A stretch of 15,225 nucleotides of DNA from an uncultured Bacteroidales bacterium (GTDB lineage: Bacteria; Bacteroidota; Bacteroidia; Bacteroidales; Paludibacteraceae), in the NCBI GenBank assembly GCA_946615455.1, contig CAMOHN010000009.1, forward strand, positions 1 through 15,225, read 5' to 3'. The notes under the pieces are model-generated. The model worked only from the letters and a program-made list of their open reading frames with translations. It did no database searches and was not told the origin of the DNA. Below are positions 6,648 to 12,808 of this stretch, piece after piece (the stretch's first letter is position 1; each line of letters opens with the position of its first letter). The position numbers and the translations under genes were made by a program.

Positions 6648-7868
6648 TTATTCATAGCGCATTACATCGGCAGGTGATACACGGGCGGCAATGGCGGAGG
6701 GTCCGAGCAGGACAAGCAGACACAACACAGCCACGCCGAGGTTGAGTGCCATCAGAGCCGCCCAAGGGAAAGCAATGGGTACGGCACTGACATAGTAGGT
6801 GGCGGCATCCAAGGGAATGAGGTGAGTGAGATATTGCAGCGCAGCCAATCCCAGACCGGCGATGTTACCCCAAAGCATGCCTTTGCCGATGAGCATGGCG
6901 GCTTCGGTGAGGAAAATACGGCGCACAAAACGATTGTCCGCCCCGAGGGCTTTGACCACACCGATAAGGCGTATATTATCCAAGATGAGGATGACCAACC
7001 CCGTGATGATGGCAAAGCCGGAGACTGCCATCATGAGCACCAAGATGACCAGCACATTCATGTCCAAGAGGTCGAGCCACCCGAAGATCTGCGGATTGAG
7101 TTGCTCCAATGTTTGCGAATAGAAGGCATTACCATCCTTGTCCAAACGGTTAGCAGTGGCGTACCACACTCGGTCAGCCACCTCGTCCAAACGGGAGAGA
7201 CGGTCAAGGCGAATCTCCACGCCGGACACTTGCAGCGAGTCCCAACCATTGAGGCGACGGATAACCTCGGGACGGGTCAAGACAAACACACGATCCGCCT
7301 CGTCAAAACCTGTGGAATAGATGCCTGCTACGGCAAAACGCCTGACGCGCACCTCGTCGCCTACAAAATAACAATAGACCTTATCCCCCACCCCGAGTCT
7401 AAGTTTGCTGCACAATGTGCGCGAGAGCATAATCTGCTCATTGGTGGCGGGAAAAGAACCTTCTTGCAGGGCAGAAGCGAAGGGTTGCCAATTGTCGGTG
7501 GCTTTGAGTACGATACCCTCGAACTGGTCGTCGGTTTTCAGTATGCCGGGTTTGGTGAGGAAGGGGTCGGCAGTCACGACATGGTCAATGCCTCGCAGCA
7601 CGCCCAAAAGGCTGTCCGTGACCTCGATGGGCTGCAACTCAAAGGTGGAGTTGTTGTCAAAGTTGGTCACTTGTATATGCGCCCCAAAGCATGCCACCTT
7701 GTCAGTGATGGTCTGCTTGAAACCCACCACCACGCAGAGTGTGAGCAGCATGACCGCCACGCCGATGGCTATGCCCAGCAGTGCCACCCGTATGGCAGGA
7801 CGCGACGAGCGTTTGGCTGCCGACGAGGTGAAATACAAGCGACGGGCTATGAATGTTTCGGCGCGCAT
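6648..7868 (-). CDS. FtsX/LolC-type ABC transporter permease
   Basis: This 406-residue inner-membrane protein has the MacB/FtsX architecture of lipoprotein-release permeases. The N-terminus MRAETFIARRLYF is typical of the Bacteroidetes LolC/E group. One transmembrane helix (about 26-50) precedes a periplasmic domain of about 220 residues, and three C-terminal helices lie roughly at 270-300, 325-350 and 370-398. A coupling-helix-like stretch, NIRLIGVVKALGA, follows the second helix, and the end ADVMRYE is also typical. Such permeases need an ATPase subunit, which is not in this window. Candidate roles are lipoprotein or other envelope export. The open frame extends 38 codons further upstream, but that part is the shadow of the PAP2 gene. 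ATG 7868 is preferred and overlaps the PAP2 gene by 22 bases. Confidence 0.88.
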   Translation of the reverse strand: MRAETFIARRLYFTSSAAKRSSRPAIRVALLGIAIGVAVMLLTLCVVVGFKQTITDKVACFGAHIQVTNFDNNSTFELQPIEVTDSLLGVLRGIDHVVTADPFLTKPGILKTDDQFEGIVLKATDNWQPFASALQEGSFPATNEQIMLSRTLCSKLRLGVGDKVYCYFVGDEVRVRRFAVAGIYSTGFDEADRVFVLTRPEVIRRLNGWDSLQVSGVEIRLDRLSRLDEVADRVWYATANRLDKDGNAFYSQTLEQLNPQIFGWLDLLDMNVLVILVLMMAVSGFAIITGLVILILDNIRLIGVVKALGADNRFVRRIFLTEAAMLIGKGMLWGNIAGLGLAALQYLTHLIPLDAATYYVSAVPIAFPWAALMALNLGVAVLCLLVLLGPSAIAARVSPADVMRYE

Positions 7869-8416
7869 AGAATCCAACGGTTTAAGGACAGATAAACAAT
7901 CCACGCCATCAAGGCTCCTACCAACAAACCGCCCACTATATCCAAGGGGTAGTGCACCCCGAGATACATGCGGCTGTAACAATTAAGTGCCACCCAGAGC
8001 ATCAGAGGTAGCGTGGCACGGCGGTCTTTCCATATTAAGGAGAATAGCATCGCACATGCCATTGAGTTGGCGGCATGGCTACTGACAAAGCCGTACAGAC
8101 CACCGCGATAGTCCCGAACCAAGTGAACCATGTCCATCAGGGCAGGGTCGTGCGTGGGACGCAAACGACACACCCAATGTTTGATGAGCCCAGAAGACAC
8201 AAAGTCCGCCAATCCTACCGCCGCACCAAAACCCACAAGGATAAGCAGGGCTTGCTTCCAGCCAAAACGACGAAAAACCAGTGCAATGAGTAGTGCATAG
8301 AGAGGCAGCCATACATAGCGGTTGCTCACCCACCACATGACTGTGTCTGCCCAAGGAGCATGCCACGAGTTGATGGCAAGCAGTAACGACCTATCCAAAG
8401 CGAGCAACAACTCCAT
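7847..8416 (-). CDS. PAP2-family membrane phosphatase
   Basis: This 189-residue integral membrane protein belongs to the type 2 phosphatidic acid phosphatase family, which includes undecaprenyl-pyrophosphate and lipid phosphatases. The three signature blocks are present: K-x6-RP in KHWVCRLRP, SSH in GFVSSHAANS (replacing the more usual PSGH), and SR-x5-H-x3-D in SRMYLGVHYPLD, which holds the catalytic histidine. About five hydrophobic helices can be traced. Known relatives recycle the polyprenyl carrier or remove phosphate from lipid A or phospholipids; the substrate here is open. ATG 8416 gives a standard MELLLALD start 11 bases after the rsmE stop. A TTG at 8431 overlapping that stop as TTGA is the alternative. 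It sits between rsmE and the permease gene, which it overlaps by 22 bases. Confidence 0.9.
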   Translation of the reverse strand: MELLLALDRSLLLAINSWHAPWADTVMWWVSNRYVWLPLYALLIALVFRRFGWKQALLILVGFGAAVGLADFVSSGLIKHWVCRLRPTHDPALMDMVHLVRDYRGGLYGFVSSHAANSMACAMLFSLIWKDRRATLPLMLWVALNCYSRMYLGVHYPLDIVGGLLVGALMAWIVYLSLNRWILCAPKHS

Positions 8417-8427
8417 CCTAACTTCTA

Positions 8428-9132
8428 TCAACTATTAACTAACACAGCGGTATGGCATGCCACCAGTCCTGCTGTCTCGGTGCGCAGACGGCTGTTGCCG
8501 AGGCTAACGGGTTGGTAGCCGTTTTGCAGTGCGAGGCTGATTTCCTGTTCGCTGAAATCGCCTTCGGGACCGATGAGCACCTCCACATCCCTACCCTGCT
8601 CAATGCAGTCTTTGAGCAGGCGTTTGTCCTGCTCGTAGCAATGGGCGATGAAGCGTTGGACGCCGTTAGGATTAGGGCGGGTGACAAAACGAGCGAAGTC
8701 GGTCATGTCGTTGAGCACGGGCAGATAAGGCGTGAGCGACTGTTTGGCGGCACTGAGTACAATCTTCTCCAGACGGTCCATACGCATTTGCTTGCGTTCG
8801 GAGTAGCGGCAACAGAGCAAGGTGAGGCTGTCCATGCCTATCTCGGTGCACTTTTCAACCATCCACTCGATACGCTCGCTGTTCTTGGTGGGAGCCACGG
8901 CAAGGTGCAGGTGGAAGGGGTGGTTCTTTTGCTGTTTCTCACTGCTGACAATCTCAAAGGCGCAGTGTTTGGGATGCGCCTCGGTGATGCGTGCCGTATA
9001 GGTGGTGCCGCGTCCGTCGGTGAGCAGAATGAGGTCGCCCACCGTATTGCGCAGCACACGGACACAATGTCCGCTCTCCTCCTCGTTGAGGGTCTGACAA
9101 GTGGCTATATCGGGAGTATAGAATAAGTACAT
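8428..9132 (-). CDS. rsmE: 16S rRNA (uracil(1498)-N(3))-methyltransferase RsmE
   Basis: This 234-residue protein methylates N3 of U1498 in helix 44 of 16S rRNA using S-adenosylmethionine, a housekeeping step of 30S maturation. The N-terminal PUA-like domain includes HCVRVLRNTVGDLILLTDG. The SPOUT domain includes ERIEWMVEKCTEIG, the basic segment AAKQSLTPYLP, the knot motif VLIGPEGDFSEQE and the final LGNSRLRTETAGLVA. The usual GPEGG reads GPEGD here, a small variation. Length is normal for the family. The reading frame stays open to 9474, but ATG 9132 begins the standard MYLFY start 17 bases after the barrel gene, so the upstream part is shadow. Its presence among envelope genes is probably chance clustering and ties its expression to theirs. 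Confidence 0.96.
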   Translation of the reverse strand: MYLFYTPDIATCQTLNEEESGHCVRVLRNTVGDLILLTDGRGTTYTARITEAHPKHCAFEIVSSEKQQKNHPFHLHLAVAPTKNSERIEWMVEKCTEIGMDSLTLLCCRYSERKQMRMDRLEKIVLSAAKQSLTPYLPVLNDMTDFARFVTRPNPNGVQRFIAHCYEQDKRLLKDCIEQGRDVEVLIGPEGDFSEQEISLALQNGYQPVSLGNSRLRTETAGLVACHTAVLVNS

Positions 9133-9149
9133 AGTTGAAAGTTGAGAGT

Positions 9150-10049
9150 TTAGAGAAAACAGATTTTGCAGCCTTTCTTGCGGATGCCGTTGGTAAGGAA
9201 GACCGTTGCTTTTATGCCGCAGGTGAAATAGCGGTATTGTCTGACCAGTGCCGCCGAGCCTTGGTTGGTACGCAGCACGGACTCCATGACCCGATTGACC
9301 GGTATGCCGTCGCGCGTGTCGGTCAGGGTTATGAGCGAGAGGTTGGCTGTTTTGGGCACATCGTAGGCATTCAGTCCGATGTCCGCAAAGAGCGACAGCG
9401 TCACGCCAAACGGTGTCCGGCGGCGCGTAGCACGATATATGTCCCATCCTGTTTCGATCGACAAGGCATACCACAGACGCGGGTGCAGTGTTTCGCGCGA
9501 AGCGGATTGATGCAAGGACACCACGCCGGCACGCAGTGCCAGAGCGTCGTCAACCGTACTCTCGTAGATGGGATAGGTGCATTGCAAATCCACATTGTAA
9601 GCCCGTGTCTGACGGTGCATATAGAGCGGGAGCATGAACTTGGGACCGACAAACAGCGTCCACTGCTCGTAGGCAAAAGCCAACTGCACAGGCAGCGAAG
9701 CATAGAGTTGCAAATGGTCTTCAGTGAGTCGGGACATGGTGTATGCCACATCCATCTCGTCGTTCTCCACATCGATGCAACGGTAGGTATCGGCATAGGG
9801 TACGGCACGGAACTGCGAAGCGGAATAGTCGGCAGCCAAGCCCAAGCGAAAGCCTACATAAGCATCGGAGAGGAAGGCATATTCCAAGTCCAGACCGACA
9901 TGTTCGCGAGGCATACTGCCGCCGCTCTGCGCCTGATACAAAAGGGTATTCACCCCGCCGCGCAAACCCAAGCCGAAGCGGTTCTCGTGGCAATAGGCTA
10001 TGCTTGCCACCATCCAAAAGAGCGATATGAGCGTCAGTCGGTGCGTCAT
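9150..10049 (-). CDS. Outer-membrane beta-barrel protein, function unknown
   Basis: This 299-residue protein has a cleavable signal peptide (about residues 1-20, MTHRLTLISLFWMVASIA). It then shows repeated amphipathic strands alternating small and aromatic residues, such as FGLGLRGGVNTLLYQ, AYVGFRLGLAADYSA, LQLYASLPVQLAFAYEQW, TLFVGPKFMLPLYM and GVTLSLFADIGLNAYDV. The pattern suits an outer-membrane barrel of the OmpW/PorT-like size class. There is no lipobox (AYC lacks the usual residues). The C-terminus (GIRKKGCKICFL) has no classic terminal aromatic barrel signature. Its start overlaps the stop of the large surface protein as ATGA, so the two are translationally coupled and may be partners, rather as PorP/SprF-type barrels pair with secreted adhesins; however, I see no PorP/SprF sequence signature. 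Confidence 0.72.
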   Translation of the reverse strand: MTHRLTLISLFWMVASIAYCHENRFGLGLRGGVNTLLYQAQSGGSMPREHVGLDLEYAFLSDAYVGFRLGLAADYSASQFRAVPYADTYRCIDVENDEMDVAYTMSRLTEDHLQLYASLPVQLAFAYEQWTLFVGPKFMLPLYMHRQTRAYNVDLQCTYPIYESTVDDALALRAGVVSLHQSASRETLHPRLWYALSIETGWDIYRATRRRTPFGVTLSLFADIGLNAYDVPKTANLSLITLTDTRDGIPVNRVMESVLRTNQGSAALVRQYRYFTCGIKATVFLTNGIRKKGCKICFL

Positions 10050-12715
10050 CTGATGCGGATGCCTTGGGCATTGTACTCGTTGCCGTTATGGTAAATAAAG
10101 AGCCTGCCGTCACGCAGTTGTTTGGGGGTCTGTCGGGGCGCAGCGTCGGGTTGGTTCACCACGATGATGTTCGAGCGCACGGTCTGACCGGCTATATTGA
10201 GCACCATTTGGAAGGTGCCGTCCAAGAGCCGATCTTCGGTGTAGTAATCCCGCTTGTACCATGGTTGAGGTTGTCCGTTTTTGAGCCAAACAAACGACTC
10301 GGGTTCGTGGTTGGGAAAGAGCATGCGCAGACGGCGGTTGTTGAGCACGATGATCCAGTCGTACTTATTGACAATGAGGTCTTCTATTCCTTCATCATCC
10401 GCAGGCTTAGAGCCGGACGGAATGACATCAACATGGAAATAGACCGTGCTGTCACAGCCAGCAGCATTGGTCAGATGCCAAGTCATGACCGTATCGCGGT
10501 AGAGATAGCGGGTCTCGAACCAAACCGAGTCCTGCCCCTCCATCTGATAGTCGAAAGAGGATGAATACCGGACACGCACGATGTCGGTGTGGGTGTGGTC
10601 ACCCTTGTAGGGACGGGTGATGGTGTACGTGTTCTTCGTGTCGGCATAGTACCAGCGGTTGTTGTACATGACCGAGTCGCAGCCCACCAAGTAAGTGGTG
10701 TCGAATGTCGGTGTATAGGTGAGCGTGAGGCTGACTGACACAAGACTGTCGCAACCCTCGGCATTGGTCAGTTGGCGTACAAAAGCAGTGTCGCGGTTGT
10801 ACCATACGCCTTGATAGTTGAGCGAATCGACTCCCGAGGCGTTGTCCTTGCCCCGAGTGGAGCGCAAGACAGTGAGCACCGCCGTGTGAATACTGTCGCC
10901 CGTGTGGACACGGGGTGTGGTGTCATTGACCGAGCACGAAGCATAGTACCAGTGTTCGCGATAGAAAACGGAATCACAAGCACTATAGTAGGTGGTGTCG
11001 TAGGCGGGTGTATAGGTGAGCGTGAGGCTGACCGTGAGAAGGCTATCGCAGCCATGGCTGTTGGTCAGTGTGTCCGTCAGTACGGTATCACGATAGAACC
11101 ACTGACTGCAGTGCTGCAGCGAGTCCTTGCCTGTCAGCGGGAGACTACCCGTGGTGCTGTGCCACACCACGAGGCTGTCCAAGTGTATGCTGTCACCTAT
11201 CCAAGGACGTTGCACTGTGTCAGCAAAGGCAATGGACGAATAGTAGGTCCTTCCCTTGTACTGCACCGAGTCGCAGCCGCTTACATAGGCGGTGTCGTAA
11301 GTCGGTTGGCAGGGCATGACGGTCAGGTGAAACGGTCGGCTATACGCCTTGCAGTTCTTGCTGTCCATCGTCCCTTCCGAAGAGACGGTGAGCCGGTACC
11401 ATCCGTTGTGACGAGCGGCGGATGCCTGACCGATAACGGCTTCTTCGTTGCGTGTATAGGTGGTCCAGTTGAGGCTATCGGGCGAGTATTCCCACAGGTA
11501 GTCAAACGGTTCGATGAACGAGCGATTGCGGGTCACACGTGCCGTGAGCATGCTGGTCTCACCGGCACAGAGGGTGTCCACACCCTCTATCTGCACCGTA
11601 GGGGCACAAAGCCATATCTCAATATCGTCCATGGCAAAGTCGTTGCCCGTGGTAGATTTGGCATTGTTTCGAATGGTATAGACCACCGAGTCCAAGCCTT
11701 GCGGAATAGGCAGGGTAAAAGCATACTGATTCCAATGGGCTGACAAACACCAGTCGCGGTTAGCATTAGGTCTCCATTCGGGGTGAAACATTTCCGGAGT
11801 TCCTTGTTTATACAACGTTGAATCCGAGGGAATAGGACCTGTTTCATACACACCAATCAATTCGTTGGTATAAGGATTGGCAATCTCGAATTTCAGGTTA
11901 GGCAGGGCGAAATACGGACTGCCTAACCATTGTACCCACGTGACCACATTGACGGCATAGACCGAGAATGTGAGCACCGAGTTCTCACACAAATTGCCGA
12001 TGCCGGTTTGATAAAAGATGTGATTGCCCGCCTTGCCATCCACCTGCAACAGATAGCCGCGCGTTTTGTCTTCAGGATAGGTGTGGTCGTCCATCAGGTG
12101 CCACTGTGATCCACGGTAGCCACCCCAATTGGAGGTGTCGCCATTGCAGTATCCGCTCTTGGTGAGCAGGTAGCGCCCCCCCCCCATGTTGGGATAACGG
12201 TTGACCTTGAGCTGTGTATAGTCCTGCATGGTAGCAACGGATTCCTGCCCCACAAAGGGGTCGTCGGGACTGTTGCCGCCAAAGTCCTCACGAAAGAGCA
12301 GTGTGCCAAAGCACAGTTCGCTGTCATAGATAACATCCAAATAGTGCGGCGCACTGTAGGCTGTGCACCGATCGGAGGTACAGTTTTGCGAGGTAACGCG
12401 CAACCGATACCAGCCGGTCTGATCGGTGTCCACATCTTCCAAACGCAACTGAGCGGTGGTAGCATCAAGGTCAGTCCATGTGAGGCTATCCGCCGAGAAC
12501 TGCCACCTGTAGTCATAAGGAGGAAGGAGCGTTTGTTCGGGGTCGCTGACGGTGGCTGTGAGTGTCACCGTGGTGCCGACAATGGCAATGTCGTCGCCCG
12601 TGACTTTCACCACCGAAGCGGCTTGCGCACCATAACGCACACGGACACCACCCAGTGTAGCCGGTAAAAGAAGACACCAGCACAACAGAACCAAATGAAA
12701 AACAGATGTTCGCAT
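10046..12715 (-). CDS. Large secreted or surface protein with Ig-like domains and GCDS repeats
   Basis: This 889-residue protein is probably an adhesin-like or structural surface protein. In order: signal peptide (1 to about 23-33); Ig-like domain (about 34-130); a lectin- or MAM-like beta-sandwich (about 131-370), from LLFREDFGGNSPDDP to DFAMDDIEIWLC; a second Ig-like domain (371-468) whose sequence echoes the first (DYLWEYSPDSLNW against DYRWQFSADSLTW); three 99-residue repeats (471-765); and a C-terminal segment (about 776-889) ending GRLFIYHNGNEYNAQGIRIR. The last part resembles conserved C-terminal modules of Bacteroidales exported proteins, perhaps a sorting signal, although it lacks a clear canonical type IX motif. 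ATG 12715 is chosen because it starts the signal peptide; the ATG at 12763 lies upstream of the promoter. A G10 tract crosses codons 177-180. The gene is coupled by ATGA to the barrel gene. Confidence 0.85.
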   Translation of the reverse strand: MRTSVFHLVLLCWCLLLPATLGGVRVRYGAQAASVVKVTGDDIAIVGTTVTLTATVSDPEQTLLPPYDYRWQFSADSLTWTDLDATTAQLRLEDVDTDQTGWYRLRVTSQNCTSDRCTAYSAPHYLDVIYDSELCFGTLLFREDFGGNSPDDPFVGQESVATMQDYTQLKVNRYPNMGGGRYLLTKSGYCNGDTSNWGGYRGSQWHLMDDHTYPEDKTRGYLLQVDGKAGNHIFYQTGIGNLCENSVLTFSVYAVNVVTWVQWLGSPYFALPNLKFEIANPYTNELIGVYETGPIPSDSTLYKQGTPEMFHPEWRPNANRDWCLSAHWNQYAFTLPIPQGLDSVVYTIRNNAKSTTGNDFAMDDIEIWLCAPTVQIEGVDTLCAGETSMLTARVTRNRSFIEPFDYLWEYSPDSLNWTTYTRNEEAVIGQASAARHNGWYRLTVSSEGTMDSKNCKAYSRPFHLTVMPCQPTYDTAYVSGCDSVQYKGRTYYSSIAFADTVQRPWIGDSIHLDSLVVWHSTTGSLPLTGKDSLQHCSQWFYRDTVLTDTLTNSHGCDSLLTVSLTLTYTPAYDTTYYSACDSVFYREHWYYASCSVNDTTPRVHTGDSIHTAVLTVLRSTRGKDNASGVDSLNYQGVWYNRDTAFVRQLTNAEGCDSLVSVSLTLTYTPTFDTTYLVGCDSVMYNNRWYYADTKNTYTITRPYKGDHTHTDIVRVRYSSSFDYQMEGQDSVWFETRYLYRDTVMTWHLTNAAGCDSTVYFHVDVIPSGSKPADDEGIEDLIVNKYDWIIVLNNRRLRMLFPNHEPESFVWLKNGQPQPWYKRDYYTEDRLLDGTFQMVLNIAGQTVRSNIIVVNQPDAAPRQTPKQLRDGRLFIYHNGNEYNAQGIRIR
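10421..11305 (-). repeat. Three tandem 99-residue repeats in the surface protein gene
   Basis: Repeat units run 11305-11009, 11008-10712 and 10711 to about 10421. Each opens with P-[TA]-[YF]-D-T-x-Y-x-x-x-C-D-S-V-x-Y and closes with a LTN-x-x-GCDS segment, the pattern of Bacteroidetes 'CDS...GCDS' surface repeats. The first two boundaries are exactly 99 codons (297 bases) apart. Some identity persists at DNA level: 26 bases at 10710-10735 recur unchanged at 11007-11032, again 297 bases apart. Such direct repeats could recombine and change repeat number in frame. Confidence 0.85.
12176..12185 (-). repeat. G10 homopolymer (C10 on the plus strand) inside the surface protein gene
   Basis: Ten G residues on the coding strand span ATG GGG GGG GGG (residues Met177-Gly180). 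With nine Gs translation stops at 12094-12096; with eleven it stops at 12072-12074. Either way the product is cut to roughly 205-220 residues, losing the second Ig-like domain, the repeats and the C-terminal module. This is the classic layout of a slipped-strand contingency tract in a surface protein gene. The tract length is as given and may itself vary or be a sequencing artefact. Confidence 0.85.
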
Positions 12716-12724
12716 AGACGGCGG

Positions 12725-12756
12725 CAAAGATATAGCTATGCCGCGTCTTATGCAAA
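12725..12756 (-). promoter_or_regulatory. Bacteroidetes-type promoter for the ten-gene envelope unit
   Basis: Reading the minus strand, TTTG (12756-12753) is followed after exactly 20 bases by TATCTTTG (12732-12725). This matches the Bacteroides primary sigma factor consensus of TTTG/TTG, 19-21 bases, then TAnnTTTG. It lies just past the terminator of the preceding unit and 10 bases before the surface protein's ATG. The transcript would start only a few bases before that ATG. Confidence 0.75.
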
Positions 12757-12765
12757 TATCCATAC

Positions 12766-12808
12766 AAAAAAATACTTACCCTTTCTTGCGGATGGGGTCG
12801 CAGGTAAG
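12766..12808 (-). terminator. Intrinsic terminator ending the purC-DUF1846 unit
   Basis: On the minus strand CTTACC (12808-12803) pairs with GGTAAG (12780-12775). Inside, TGCG pairs with CGCA around the loop ACCCCATC, leaving a 6-base bulge (AGAAAG) on the 3' arm. TA and then seven T residues follow (plus-strand A run at 12766-12772). The stop codon TAA of the DUF1846 gene lies within the 3' arm. The stem is moderate because of the bulge, but position and U tract are right. Confidence 0.6.

Noticed and set aside
6822..7895. Open frame of 357 codons on the plus strand
   Set aside because: It lies fully antisense to the permease gene, is rich in His, Gln and Asp with low complexity, has no recognisable domain, and is explained by the codon bias of the real gene.
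8452..9126. Open frame of 224 codons on the plus strand
   Set aside because: It is antisense to rsmE, a certain gene, and has no motif of its own.
9132..9155. Short repetitive string of the AGTTGAAAGTTGAGAG type before rsmE
   Set aside because: Simple AT-rich filler like this is common between Bacteroidetes genes. It is too short to call a repeat or regulatory element.
9133..9474. N-terminal extension of RsmE
   Set aside because: RsmE proteins start at the MYLFY-like strand. The extension is the shadow of the barrel gene.
9135..10094. Open frame of 319 codons on the plus strand
   Set aside because: It is antisense to the beta-barrel gene, which has a signal peptide and strand pattern. The plus-strand translation shows no fold signature.
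10772..11743. Open frame of 323 codons on the plus strand
   Set aside because: It is antisense to the repeats of the surface protein; its internal regularity only mirrors those repeats.
12716..12763. Start of the surface protein at ATG 12763
   Set aside because: It would lie upstream of the promoter and put 16 charged or polar residues before the signal peptide.
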